DNA of 64,000 nucleotides from Patellaria atrata CBS 101060 (taxonomy: Eukaryota; Ascomycota; Dothideomycetes; Patellariales; Patellariaceae), in NCBI GenBank assembly GCA_010093705.1, contig MU006099.1, forward strand, positions 826,003 through 890,002. Direction: 5' to 3'. The translations under genes and the position numbers were made by a program. Within the stretch, counting starts at the first letter, position 1. Every line of letters starts with the position of its first letter. The notes beneath the pieces are model-generated. The model saw only the letters and a program-made list of their open reading frames with translations. It was not told the origin of the DNA and searched no databases. Shown here one piece after another: positions 12,023-24,279 of this stretch.

Positions 12023-14162
12023 CTAATCGATTATGACGGGAATGTCACGAACCCATTGTTCGATCTCGAGACCCCTTTCAGTATCGTCAGAGATGAACAG
12101 GTTCTTAAGAAGCCACGCCATGTATGTAATCTCTGTGGCGGTCCGCCCTCTCAAGGATTTCCCCCTCCCGCATGAGTCTTTAAAAATCTTCGCGAATACA
12201 GCTACTTCGCTACGGTTCTTGGAACTATATCTTGCTAAGCCGAAAATCAGGGCCTCCTTTTCCTCTTCACTCCAGCCTTGGTCATCCATCATGCGCCACC
12301 AATTCGGGGAAGACCGTTTATCGCTCTTTGTGGGGAAGACCTCGATGCGATCGAAGGGTTCGCCGTTGGCATCGATATCATAATGGTTGGCTGGCTCGAT
12401 AGGCCATTCTGGTGCGGCTAGATGACCGTATCTCCGAGCGTCAGGCTCAGCTAAAAGTCGTGCGGTGTGCAGTGCAATCCAACGACGCCTTCTTGCGTCT
12501 TTGACAGCCTGTTCTTGTTCCCTTTGCACCCGAATAGCTTCCTCCAGCTGTTGTACTCTTAGCCCCTTCTCTTTTCTCCTAGCTGCTTCTTGTTGACTGT
12601 CGTAGATATCGAGTTCTCTCTGGAAACCTTTGTAGATTGGCTCTAACTTTACGAAAATACCCTTGACTGGTTTAATGACGCCCATGTCGCGGGGCCGATA
12701 TGTGACAGAGTGTAGTTTTTGTTTGATGTCAAGGATAATTTTCATGATCCGGGTTATTCTTCGCAATGAAGAGACAAAGAGATCGGTGTCCCGTTGACCC
12801 CGATGAATGATAGTATTGTGATAGTTAGTGGAGTGGCAAAGCACTCTAGTTAGACACGGAACTATCGTCGTGTACACATCCTGCACTAATTCTTTAGTCT
12901 TGAAGTTCATACTAGCAATATTGTTTTGAAGGTCATCTAGCACGTCATTGACTTCGACCAACGCCTTCTTGATATCGTCCCTTGTTCTCGGTTTGGCCTC
13001 ATAACTTGATCCCATAGTTTCACACTCTCGGTATATTTCCTCGCCGACTTCTGTAAGAATCTCAAAGTCACGTGTTGTTTTCGACCCTTGACTATAAGAG
13101 ACTCCGACGGCTTTAATTGACCGGTATAGTCCACGAAGATTAATCTTTCGACCGAATAGATTGTCCTGGCTCTCTGTTTCCGACACTGCATGTTCCGACT
13201 CTTGCTCCACCGGTGTAGAAGATTTCCTGTAGGAAGACCTTTCATCCTCCTGTTCGGCGTCTTCGTTGGGTCCATGATCTAATCCGCGACCATCATCCTT
13301 GTCAGGAGGATCATCCACTTCAATAACCACATTCACATTTGAGCCCTTCGGGGGTCTGCCGCGGCGCTTTGGTTGCGCCTGCGACGGTTTCGCAGCTGTG
13401 AGTTCTGATTCTTGTCTTGGGTCATACTGCTGCGCCGTACTAGATTCTCTATGACCCGACTTTCGGGTGGTTTGTTTCTTTTTTGCTCTTTGTGATTCAA
13501 CCGTGGATGGTAACTTGTTTCCTAATGACCTTGTGGTACGGGTTGAAGACTTCGCCGACGAGCGTGTAACTTGCTGATTCCCCTCGATTGTTTTAGTTGT
13601 GGGTTCAATCACCTCATCAGCCTGTTTCCGGTTATTCTTGGGTCGAACAGTACTCGGGCTAGGACGTTGTATCCGGAAATCATGCAGACCATCACCGTCA
13701 CCTGTTTTCGATCTCGTTCTTACATTCGGGCTGGGTAGAGACCGTGAGGTGTTTAATAGCGACGCAGATTCGGCCGCCAATACTGTCTCATTGGAGATTG
13801 CAGCACCAGGGCTAAGAAAGCGTACTGCAGTTGCTAGCACAGCTTCTGTCTTGTCCTCTTTCGATAGAGCTGCGCCCATACTGCGCGTCTGTTCCGTCAG
13901 CAATTGGTTTGACGGCAAATCCTGCGGTTCTGCGCTTTCGGTTTCAGAATCGGAATCTACGTGTCTTCGATAAGCGACGTCGGTGATAGGTTAGGTGCAA
14001 TCAGGTGAAGTCGAGGCAAGACGAACCCGTTTCGGGGAGATCATGAGCAAGATCAGACACATTAGGTCCTTCTTCATCCTCAAGTTCCTCATCCTGCGAA
14101 ACATTATCCATCTCATTCTCTGAGTCCGACTCCGGATCAGCGTTATCGTTCCTTTTGGCCAT
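12023..14162 (-). CDS. AT-hook and SANT/Myb-like chromatin protein, unrecognised family
   Basis: A large exon (about 13957..12023) holds an RRGRPPKG AT-hook in a basic, disordered N-terminal half, a helical middle, and a charged coiled coil (RRKEKGLRVQQLEEAIRVQ). The C-terminal SANT/Myb-like helix set begins GWSEEEKEALIFGLARY. These suggest DNA or chromatin binding in the nucleus. The gene starts at ATG 14162 with an acidic exon (MAKRNDNADPESDSENEMD...). The splice phase is a problem. A GTTCGT donor at 14026 with the TAG acceptor at 13958 gives an acidic continuation, but in a frame that stops early. The long frame needs phase 0, possible with a GTGTCT donor. A frameshift, another small intron or a start at the internal MGAALSKED are alternatives. 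Protein size is about 650-690 residues. Confidence 0.68.
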
Positions 14163-14477
14163 GTTTTGATATTGTGTTTAGTTCAATTAGATGGCGAAGA
14201 TTGGATCAGAAATGGAAGCTGGATGGATGGGGTCAAAGATGGGGTAAAACACGTCGCGTCCTCCACTGTCCCGTCCTCACATGAGCTGCTTTGTCAGCCG
14301 AATGCTTTAAAGTTACTATACTGCCGTACTGTAACATGGAATGGGAGCTACCTTACTTGACCTCATTCGTATTTACAGTACATCAGCCCGACAACTACCT
14401 TACCTTACCGTACGGCTCAGTTCCTACGGTAACATACATCTACCCTAAACACAACAAAAAGAGACAAATCCATTAAC
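14163..14477. promoter_or_regulatory. Divergent promoter, SANT protein / PP2A activator
   Basis: 315 bp shared by two divergent starts. It includes a cluster TACCTTACCTTACCG near 14396-14410, one of the recurrent TACCTTACC words of this window, lying about 70-80 bp upstream of the PP2A-activator ATG. Confidence 0.5.
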
Positions 14478-16049
14478 ATGACCCTAAACCCAGCTCAAGC
14501 TTCTTCCTTACGAGTCTTTGAGCAAAACGAAACAGCTAGTTTTCAGGTCCCTTCAAAGAAGATCAATGAAGGTGAAGATGTATTATTTTGGCTTAAATCA
14601 AGGGCATACGCGGATATTATGACTTTTATATTGCAACTCAACGCTGCTATGTTCCCTAGCAAGATTTCTCGTACCGATTCCCATGATTCAGGAGTACAGA
14701 TATGGGAGCTCGACACACCAGTTGTCAAGTTTTCGCCAACCGTAGAACGATTGCAAACTCTCATTTGCAAGCTTGACTCGATAATTGAAGAAGCTCCTCC
14801 AGATAAAGGTCCCCGTAGGTTTGGTAATATTAGTTTTAGAAGATGGTACGAAATTGTCAATAGCCGCCTACAAGCTCTTCTGGACGAATGTTTACCAAGT
14901 GAAGTATTATATTTCGGCAACCCGATCGATGGTGATACATCATCTAAGGATGAACTTTCAGCCTATCTTTACGATAGTTTCGGAAGTGCACAGAGACTAG
15001 ACTACGGTACAGGTCACGAGTTGAGTTTCCTGGCATTTTTAGCTGGCATCTGGAAGCTACATGGCTTTGCTACTGGAGAACCCGGCGTCGAGGAACGTGG
15101 TATCGTGCTTGGTGTGATAGAACCGTACGTAATCCTACACTGAGAAGGACTACTCTACTCACCGAGAATAGGTATCTACGTCTAATTCGACGACTGATAT
15201 TGACCTATAATCTTGAGCCCGCTGGATCACATGGCGTATGGGGTTTGGATGACCACTCGTTCATTCCTTATATCCTGGGTTCAGCACAGCTATCACCAGC
15301 AGTTGCGTCTCTTGCAGATATTCCCACAGAAGGATCATTACCGGGCGCACCAAACCCCGCGGACGTAGCCAAGTCCCCTATAGTGGAGAGGGAACGGAAG
15401 AAGAATCTCTATTTTGGGGCTGTTGGATTCATATATGACGTTAAGAAAGGCCCATTCTGGGAGCACAGTTCCGTTCTTTATGACATATCAGGGGTCAAAG
15501 CAGGTTGGGCAAAGATTAATAAGGTAAATATCTGGTTAGTTAAGATTTGGACACATTCACTAATGATGCTATCAGGGTATGCTCAAAATGTATAATGCAG
15601 AAGTATTATCGAAATTTCCAGTTGTACAACATTTTCCGTTTGGCGCTCTGTTTCGGTGGGAAAGAGATCCTAATGCGTTACCCGCTGAATCCTCTATTCA
15701 TATGACGAGCGAACCCACAAGACACCCAGCTGTCAGCGTAGGCACAGGGAACCCTTCTAGGCCTTCAATGCACGAATCCTCTAGGGCTCCTTGGGCTTTG
15801 AATCCTAGGTCGTCGACAGCAACCCCAACATCACGGTTTCCAATTGTACCGTCAGCCCAAAGGACATCCATGGAGAAGACTACAAGAGCACCGTGGGCAG
15901 TCAACTCATCGGCGGCTCATTCTGTGCTCCCGGTACCTAGACCCGGCACACCTAGTGCTTTTAGCAGTGGCGGGTCTACAACAGTACCGTGGGCTCGACA
16001 AGAAGAAATTGATTCAAGGACGAAGACTGGATCGCGAAGAATACCTTGA
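14478..16049 (+). CDS. rrd1: PP2A phosphatase activator (PTPA, Rrd family prolyl isomerase)
   Basis: Three exons (14478..15124, 15172..15523, 15576..16049) join in frame to 490 residues. The core is the PTPA fold: [13 protein letters not shown], the ATP/PP2A-binding stretch [13 protein letters not shown], and the hallmark [24 protein letters not shown] proteins reactivate PP2A-type phosphatases and show peptidyl-prolyl isomerase activity. Ascomycetes have two, Rrd1 and Rrd2. The long disordered Ser/Pro/Arg tail after [13 protein letters not shown], with repeated 'APWA' or 'VPWAR' motifs, favours Rrd1, but the paralogue choice is uncertain. The first ATG after the divergent promoter is used. 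Confidence 0.88.
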
Positions 16050-16642
16050 GCTGGAAAAGATAGGCCTTAACACTAGAATCTAAAGATCCTATATCAAGTT
16101 GCTCAAGTTGTTCAAGTCATCCTGTTTGCGCGGAAGTTAGGAGGCTATAACAGTTGATCTAAGTCTTTGATCGTTTAAGATATCCGAAATCCTACTCGGT
16201 ATATGCGTGCCCTCTATTATATTCACTCATCATCTGTCACCGTACGCTCAGTGCATACACCCAATCTTACTCCGTTACAGAGACTCGCTAGTTTATACTT
16301 CTGGATTGGGGCAAGGGGCCCTCAGACTATTTCAATTATCCTTGTCCTGTACAGTACCTGACAAGTGTTGCGAGTAGCAATGGATCGACAAGGAAAAATA
16401 TATAGGTTCGGGTACTTATTGAGCCTCAATATGATTAAAAGTATGGATTTCGATTTAGTAATTGTACTCTGAAGTTGATAAATAGAAAATTCTTTGATAA
16501 AGTGATGTATGAGTGCTCGTTGAATGATCGTGAGGGTTCATGGACTCGTCCGAGCTTGTTGTTTTTCAGTTCTAAGCAAACGAAATCCTTCAATCTCAAT
16601 AGTACCATTACACACTCCACTATGATTGTACTTTAGAGTTCG
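16050..16642. other. Intergenic, PP2A activator - swf1
   Basis: About 590 bp, AT-rich. No gene or repeat is recognised. Confidence 0.5.
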
Positions 16643-18106
16643 ATGGGACCACTCCGAAGCATCGCGCTCGTTGTTCTACTCATCTCCTTCCTAACCTTTG
16701 TAGCTTTCTTCGGCAGACTTCCGGGTTTGAGGTTCGTGAGCTGCTTCTGCTTGGCTTGTCATCCGATGGATAGCATCACGCTGATAGGATCAGGAACACA
16801 CCTATTGGATTTCTTCACCGCGCAATATGGATATATATTCCTAATACCCTTCGCCATGTAGACCTTCTGGTCACTGGTGGCCGTTTCTCGCGCTCCGCTT
16901 TACGCTTGTTCAATTATCTCCTCTACGATAAGCATCCTGTGGTTCTGGTACGCGGCCTCACCTTCTCCTGTCTTACTGCAGAGTTGATGTATACAGATCT
17001 TCTTTCTCGGCCTCATATCCGCCAGCGCTGCCCTTATAGTTCCTCGAACGTGGTCCAAGATCTCCTCCATTCACCATGTCGTGATTCCAGTTATCCTTCC
17101 GTTACCCTACCTATTCACCTACCTGGCCACATCCGCGCGCTTCTCACCCTACATCACGCGCGATAACCATGCGCGACATATGTCATATTATCCCTACGAT
17201 CGTATTCTTTACCATCCAGGCCATATGTGTCGAACATGTCTTTTTCTGAAACCGGCACGAAGCAAGCACTGTAGTATGTGTAAGACATGCGTCGCACGTA
17301 ACGACCATCATTGCATCTGGGTGAATAATTGCCTTGGCCGTAACAACTACAGGTGGTTTCTTCTGCTTCTTCTGTCTACAAGTATGCTGCTCGCGTACGG
17401 AGCATACCTTGCGTACATTGTCCTCACCCCGCTAGTAGAAGAGCAGAAGCGAGTTTGGCCGGAGGCACATTATCGCTCTCCTATACTTCCCGCGGGGCTG
17501 TCATTTTACGCTGCTCGGATTCATGCCATACAAGACGCATTCTTCCACTTTACAGATACGTTGATCACGGCTGTCGCAGTTGGCGGAGTGAGAATTGCTG
17601 CAGTTGGGTTACTGGCTTTCATGACTGCGCCATTACCAGCTGCGTTGCTAGGTTACCATATCTACTTGATATGGGCCGGTATGACGACTAATGAGAGTGC
17701 AAAGTGGTCTGACTGGCGACAAGACATGTATGATGGGCGTGTCTTCCTTGGAAAACAGTTACCATGGACGGATATTACAACGATGGGAAGTCGGGCCTGG
17801 AAAACACGAGATTCAATGCTTGACCGTAACCCTGATAACGACAATGATGCGTACACGGAAGACAATGCCTTTGATGTAGGAAAAGTTGAAGGAATAGCCC
17901 CGACAGAACCGCCAACAGATTGGCCCGTCAGACCTTCTCAAATCCTTGTCCAGACACGGGATGGCAAACCACCCCACGATCCTTTGCCCGAATCTTTGGT
18001 AGGTGTAGTTGATCCAGCGAGCTGGAAAAGGTGTTGGAGGTTGACGGAAGTGGAAAATATTTATGATCTCGGTTTCTGGGATAATCTCGTTGAAGTATTG
18101 CGATGA
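16643..18106 (+). CDS. swf1: DHHC palmitoyltransferase Swf1
   Basis: Three exons (16643..16731, 16794..16947, 16997..18106) give 450 residues. The N-terminal helix ([20 protein letters not shown]) leads to [10 protein letters not shown], a segment typical of Swf1. The first acceptor could be six bases earlier, adding two residues in frame. Transmembrane segments flank a cytosolic cysteine-rich domain [17 protein letters not shown] ending in the catalytic DHHC ([13 protein letters not shown]). Further helices follow, then a TTNE-like 'TTNES'. Swf1 S-palmitoylates single-pass membrane proteins such as SNAREs near the membrane in the ER. The family's usual length is about 400-450. All signature cysteines and histidines are present, so the enzyme looks functional. 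Confidence 0.9.
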
Positions 18107-18491
18107 CATGCAAGCTTGGAGGAGGTTCTCGAACTGGTGAGTGTTATCTACACCTTTGTATACTAATCTAGCGGCATGTACATAGACACCACCTATGAAA
18201 TCTTTGTGTACAGCACGAGTAAAGAGAGTATTTTTTGAGTTTATAGCTCTGAGCATGTCTATTTTGTACGAGTTAGCAATTGATCAGGACTGGGATTTCA
18301 ACTTCGAACTAGAGCCCCTTTCCAACCCCCCCACCTCCCCACCCCTTTCTCGAATATCTAACAGACTTTAGTCACTGTACTGTGCTTATAAAAGTTTAGA
18401 ATCCCGGTCGAGAAATTAACGAACCCCTTTCGTATGACCAACTGTACTGTAGTCTAGGAATAGTAGGAGGCGAAAGGACCTAAATCTCGGA
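18107..18491. other. Intergenic, 3' of swf1
   Basis: About 385 bp. A homopolymeric C-rich patch (18325-18345) is present. No gene is seen. Confidence 0.45.
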
Positions 18492-19470
18492 TTATAACCG
18501 CTGATTGATCTCCTCTCTCGACCATAGCTTTTCTCTACCATCATGCAAGCTTGCGGGATCAGCATTGCTGCAAGTTCTCTCGAACCACCTAATCTTCTCT
18601 TTATGTTCCTTAGTAGGCCTTGCTGCGCGATATGCTTCCTTCAAGTTTTGCCAACCCTTAACACTACCAACACCCTCGGAACACCATGACCGCAACCATC
18701 GATACACACAATCCGTTCGGTGGGATCTACACGGCCCTCAAGAATGATTTGATAAGCCCACATGTCTCCAAGGTCATAGGTATATTCAAAGGATAAACCT
18801 AGACAGCGTCAATGTTGTACCGTAATTCAACGTGTGCTGGGCGTACATACCTTTATATTCCTCTTTAATCCAATACCTCAAAAAGCTTCCACCCTAGCTT
18901 TCCTCTCTGGTACTTTCAGATGCCTTCTTCGTGCATTTTCCATAATGGAATCGACGGGAGTTCCATATGTCGGATGAGATCCAGTCCCGACGTCGTCAAC
19001 AAAACGTGCTAAGAACTGAGGTCGCTATGTTCCACCTCCTTCATAATCAGGCCCTATCCGACCCCTTGACATACTGCTAATCATAATCAGTAATCCGCCG
19101 AATCCATCATCTTCCTCTTCCCACTCTGGATCGTGGACTACGAAGTCATAGGTGTGAGTCGTGGCCTAGCCGAATGCAATCTGAAGACTCCGATGCAGCC
19201 GAGCAAGAGTGGTGGTCGCCGGTACAGAGAGCGTACTCCATACGGCCGGATCGGTAATATCATTGGGTTTGAGATGTACCTTGAGGATATAGTTGGGACG
19301 CTTGCAGGAGGACTTGTGGCTCGGCCAGTTGCTACTCTGGCACGCTTAGAGCAGTAATACGCGGCATGAGAGCGACCGCAGCGTTGTAACGTATTTGGTG
19401 AGGCCAAAGTGGAGCAGCCTGTGCAACGGAGTTCCTGGGTAGTGGATATTCTGACTCGGCGAAGAGACAA
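18492..19470 (-). pseudogene. Decayed MYND zinc finger + plasmid pRiA4b ORF-3-like protein
   Basis: Read on the minus strand, all three frames in succession show one broken protein. A MYND finger comes first (LRCTGCSTLASPN...LQRCGRSHAAYYCSK). After a frameshift near 19345 it continues as SSNWPSHKSSCKRPNY, then KVHLKPNDITDPAVW and ARLHRSLQIAFG. The pRiA4b ORF-3-like core is YDFVVHDPEWEEEDDGFG and EYTYDLGDMWAYQIILEGR. After another frameshift near 18700 it ends GWQNLKEAYRAARPTKEHKE ... REEINQRL. In-frame stops lie at 19166-19168 (where the family has Trp after IAFG), 19025-19027 and 18878-18880. MYND plus pRiA4b fusions are common in fungal genomes, with unknown function. The several independent lesions make a working gene unlikely. 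Confidence 0.8.
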
Positions 19471-20059
19471 GTCATCGTCTAAGAGCCAACCTTTCTTTGT
19501 GTGAACGGTCTGAGAACGGGCATTATGCGGCTAGTAAGAGAGACTGGTGTCACCTCTAAATGTTTTGTTCGGTGTTGATTGCTTTTAACGCCAGGATGCT
19601 TTTCAGTATCAGCCCAGTGCGGGTGGGAGTAATTTTCCCTTTCAAAGAACTAGTAGGGTCGCGTCTTTTTCACCAACGCGTGGTCACAAAAATTGATGAC
19701 CCACATCACAATTTTGCAAGTTTTAGCCCACTAATGTACGGAAATGGCATTCGGCTGAGGTGAGTCTTCATGCTATTGTGTAAGATATATCCACTGGCAA
19801 ACTTTACGTAAGACTGGTATTGTTACAGTCGCATGCCATCGAAGCAATCTATCCGTCAAGGACGTCTATAATAGCAATTGAGTTTTCGATAGATGACTCC
19901 TTCTATGGACGTAAGTGATAGAACCAAAATTAGTGATAGTAATTAAGGAATGGGTATCGATATCTTAACTATCATATATCATCAGTTAACTGTCATATCT
20001 CAAGGACCCGGGTATAAAGTAGTGCAGTATAAGAGAGCGACTATCCTACAATCTCTCTA
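19471..20059. other. Intergenic upstream of the decayed gene
   Basis: About 590 bp with AT-rich stretches (19920-20030) and no supported gene. Confidence 0.45.
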
Positions 20060-22500
20060 CTAATCCACTTTCCTCCACATGTCGAGAAACTCCATGCGTC
20101 CCTCAATGCCTCCTGGACCTTTCCAGCGATGTTTCTTATTCAGGCGCTGAATTGCCCCTGCATCGCTACCCTCGAGATCTGCATCATCACGTTCCGTCCA
20201 CACCCCCCTCATATTCTCGGGTAGGTACCCATACTCTTTCAGATTTCTCGCAGCCACAATTGCTAGATGCGGATTCGCAGAGGTGCAATGGAGAGCAGTA
20301 GTGATCTGAGTTTCAGTGAAGCCGGCACCGATGAGATGGTTTATGTAGTCATCTAGTTCCTCAGCTTGAATGATGGATTGAGACTGTGCGGGAGGACTTG
20401 ATGTCTGGATTTGCGAGGAGACAGGGGGGTTAGGCTCCCCATAGAGTCCTTGTGACTCAGTTGGTGGCTGAGTTTGTGAAAGCTCGGGTTCGGGGACGTC
20501 AAGATCAAGAGGTTGGGTTTCGCGTAACAAGAGATCTTGCGTATCCCATAAGGTAATTCTCTGCCGATGAGGTATAGGCGTCTCTGAAAGCTCGCGGGTT
20601 GGAGAGGAGAGCCCAATGGGAGGAGGAACTTCGAGTTCGAGACCAAGATCTGATGGAAAAGGATCTCCAGAATACTGCTGGAAGTTGTGGGTCGGCGAAT
20701 CGGATGATTCGTGATAGCGGAGACCATTTGCCATATTCCGCTGTGGCAATCCTACTTGAGATCCAGTGGTATCTTCGTCTTCAGAGTCATACTCTCGTTC
20801 AAGTAGTTCGATCGCTTCTTTTTGTGATATGAACCCGTTGGCCACAGCAATTTGAAGTGACTGATTTATGTAGCATGTGTCACTTGATGAATCACCATCA
20901 CTATTATCCGCAATCTTTTGCAGACTTGATAGTAGATGTTGTTTTTGATTTTTGTCGAGAGTCCGGATAAGCCCGAGAAGATGGTCATTTGGAAGCGCTT
21001 GACTATTCTGCGAATTGCCCTCCCTGGAGATTTCAGGATTTGTACCATCATTTTGACGAGTCAAGTGCGCTTCTTCCTCCTTCGATTCTTCGCTCTGGCA
21101 ACCGTTGTCTGACAGGTCTATAATACTGTTCACGAGGCTGGAAGCTTTGGGAGGTGTTAATCCAACTGAATCAAGATGATTCTCTATTTCTCCAACGCGC
21201 TGCCGTTTGATATTCCCTGGCTCTGAGTTTTTCTCCGGGCGTTTAGTTATGAAGAGATCATCGTGTGAACGCTTTTTGTTAGTTTTATTGTAGCTCACTG
21301 AAGTGATTGGTTCACTGCGCAGTTTTCGATGAACGTTCCTCCCCGGCGATCGTGGCTCTTCCGGAAGAAAATCGGTTTGAACGCTTGCACCGGTTATTTT
21401 CGATAGATATGATGACGGTCTTTCAGAAATGGGCGAGGTCGAGATATTTTTGGAATGGCTAGCCACTTCCAACCCAGGATTCTCTTCATGTCGTTTGTCT
21501 CTAGATCGGCCATCTTCATCAACAGGGTGATCTATTGATGGGAGTACGCTGTGTTCGTAATGTACCAACCAATCTTTAGTTGTACATTTTGAACCATGTT
21601 TGAACCATGTAATCCATGCTTTATCATATCTTTTTTCGCAATCAGGGGCTTTTTTAAGCTTATTGTATACAGGTTTCACGATCTGATCCCAGAAAACGCT
21701 CCAGTCTTCGGCGGTATGCTCGGTCTGATTTTCCTCAGCTTGCGAATACGCTTCCCACATTTCCCCAATATTCTCCAAAGGAACCTTCTCAATCTGATGG
21801 CCAGAGGTGAGGAGGCCATGAAAATCGCTGGCGGAAAAGGTCCTTAGATCAAGAATCCCGTCGGAGTATGGTGTAGGTGGCGCCTCGGCGGGATTTTGAG
21901 GTGAGGGAGGCTGGAACTGAAGCTTTTTTACATATCTATCTCTCCAAGATTGCCATGTATGACGAGGGTTCTAGGAACGGTATATGTCAGCGCTGTTACA
22001 ACCCGATTACTGTTAGCGAGAATAAGTACCTTTGCTTCAAGCTGTTTGTAAATCTCATTGCCCAAGGCCCTCCCTCCTCTAAGCTCGTAGTCTTTTACCC
22101 ACTTATATAATATTCGATCGTCTTCTGCAGTGTACGCTGCTCTAACTGACTTCGAAGGCCTAATAAATCCCACTTCGCGGACGGTGCCTTTGAGTGGCCC
22201 CGCAGCGTGAGCATTTGGATCTGCCAATTTGCCATCTCGTAAGGATTCTTCAATGAACCTGTAGGATATAGCACCGGCTGGGTTATCTTTCCGTATGTGA
22301 TCAAAAATGCAGTACTCGGCTTGTTTTTCTAACAGCACAACGATACCTCCGTTAGACTTAACCTCTTCAACGAAACGCGAGCGTGAGGGGCAACGGGCAG
22401 ATATGAAGAACTTGCGCCCTGCGAACAACCCTCCTTGAACTGAATGGTTGCTATTGATCCCATTGTACACGATTGGCGCTTGGCCCTCTTCCATTTTCAA
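20060..22500 (-). CDS. rap1: Rap1-type telomere protein (BRCT, Myb, RCT)
   Basis: Two exons, 22500..22030 and 21970..20060, join in frame to 793 residues. Residues about 22-105 form a BRCT domain (GLFAGRKFFISARCPSRSRF ... EYCIFDHIRK). Residues about 120-180 are the Rap1 Myb helix set (YTAEDDRILYKWVKDYELRG and, across the intron, NPRHTWQSWRDRYVKKL). A second Myb-like or helical region (WSVFWDQIVKPVYNKLK) follows. After a long disordered middle, the RCT domain closes the protein (LDDYINHLIGAGFTETQITT ... GRMEFLDMWRKV). Rap1 joins the shelterin-like complex at telomeres, in filamentous fungi usually through protein contacts rather than direct DNA binding. A second ATG two codons in (MEEG) is an alternative start. 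Confidence 0.86.
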
Positions 22501-23517
22501 GGCTCACGCCTAGGTAGACTATCGATCTAGAAGGATGGGAGCTGTAGGAGGATCTGGACGGGTACACCTGGCCTGCGACGCGTTATCGGTGAGGGGGGAC
22601 GCGGTTGACAAACATGGGATCACGCTTACCCATACGGTATTATAATTTTGGTTACAAAGACAAACTTCCATTAGGTTGGAAATAACTATATACCTTACCT
22701 TACCTATCATTCATGGTTGTTACTGTATCCAAACCCGGGTTTTATCCTTTTTAGTATATAAACTGTCGAATTTCACTTCTATGTATAAGGTAAGGTATGT
22801 ATGTTCGCATTGAGACTTTCGAGGTTATCATTCACGCGGACTCCAATGTTTCTATTTCATTTAATTGCTCATTGCTCATTGCTCATTGCTCATTGCTCAT
22901 TGCTCATTGCTCATTGACAAACTGATATTGTGAGCAATAATGCTTACCGCGTTGAGTGACTTTGCATTGACTGTTGTAGAACCATGCGAAACGAATCTTG
23001 ATGCCATTATGTACAGTGAACTTGTAGACGGGAGCTCTCTAACAGACATGATACAATATGAAGTAACGTCCCTGATGCGGATGTTCTGTTCAATTATCGT
23101 ACATTAAATCATTTGGGACCGTTTTGGCAGTATTTCTACCCAACCCGTAGAAAAGATCCTTTCGAACGGCATCGCTCATGCTTGTATTGAGATTCCTCCG
23201 AATAACTAATAAGGTAGTGCATCTGTATACAGATAACTTTCGCATTTTTAAATAATTGTAGAGCCAAAAATAGTCACGACCAGCTTGGCGATAAGGAGGT
23301 TTCGGGGCTGAATGCCTGATGAGACGTCCAGCTTTCGAAACTCTCTCCAGTTCCACGTCTTCCATACTTCCAAGTTTGCCATAGACTTCGCCTTTGCAAT
23401 CATACAAAATCCTACCATATTTGCAAGTACTACGGTTTACACTATTCAAAGCATCTGACAATAGCATTTTAGAACTACTTCGTAGAAGCTTTCTGAGCTC
23501 AACAATCACTCATCATT
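22501..23517. other. Intergenic, rap1 - Pro/Thr-rich gene
   Basis: About 1 kb holding TACCTTACC words (22691-22705, 22786-22800) and a 7-mer tandem repeat. A 139-codon frame on the minus strand (23090-23509) abuts the start of the next gene and has no family feature. It is treated as unproven. Confidence 0.5.
22864..22916. repeat. Heptamer tandem repeat (ATTGCTC)x7
   Basis: Seven perfect ATTGCTC copies (22864-22912) followed by a partial ATTG. No degenerate copies lie between, so it is a young, length-variable minisatellite. Confidence 0.95.
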
Positions 23518-24279
23518 ATGCCTGGCGTTCGTAAGTCACCCTTACCAATAGTAGAGAGCGCGGGTGTCAATATTTCCCTTCTGAGACTTTTCGCAGTCAT
23601 TGTATTTGAGCTAACAATGTATTCTTCGTAGCTCTTGATGCTGTAGACCAGCTAAAGAAAGGGTTCAAAAACCTCTTCAAGCGGAGAAGGAATAAGAACC
23701 CACAGGAGACGGAGGCTGTTCAACAATCAACGAAACCCACCCCCACCGTTCAAGATACCCAGCCTACGACAACAGCTACTGAACCTCCCGCTGCTGCTCC
23801 TGTGCAATCTCCAATCACTTCAACGGATACCCCTCCAGCGCCGGCTATCGGTACGGCTCCTCAAGCAGAGGGAGTACCATCAACAGAGAATAAGACCGTT
23901 GAAGCGCCGAAGCCTGTCGATACACCGGCTACTGGTGATGCCACAAATGTTCCTGCACCTACTCAGAGTAAGTAGAGTCCTTTACCATATTGGCTTGATT
24001 ACAGCTCAATTGCATCCTGTAGCTGCGCCACCAGTAGATAGCCCTGTTCCTACTGCACCGACTACCGCTGCCACTGTCGAACCTCCTGTTACTACTGAAG
24101 CTTCCCAACCAACATCCACTGAAGCAAATCCATCAACCACGGAGGCGACAACTACTTCGGCTAATGCTAAACCGGCCGAGACGGAGGCTACCAAACCTAC
24201 TGCACCCACTCCGGAAGCTGGTCTAAAGATGTCAGCCACTTCTGGGCCGCTTGATGACAATCCCACCCTAGGACATTAG
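23518..24279 (+). CDS. Small Pro/Thr-rich disordered protein
   Basis: Three exons (23518..23530, 23632..23967, then 24005..24279 or 24023..24279) give 207 or 201 residues. Two in-frame AG acceptors exist for the last intron. The only ordered-looking part is the N-terminus MPGVPLDAVDQLKKGFKNLF followed by KRRRNKN, an amphipathic basic helix that could touch membranes or chromatin. The rest is repeated Pro, Thr, Ala and Glu (TTATEPPAAAP, TTEASQPTSTEA). The first intron has a consensus GTAAGT and a CTAAC branch. I recognise no family beyond small fungal proteins of this general form, so no function is offered. Confidence 0.62.

Noticed and set aside
23090-23509. 139-codon minus-strand frame ending next to the Pro/Thr-rich gene start
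   Set aside because: It occupies the likely promoter of that gene and has no family feature. Not excluded, but unsupported.
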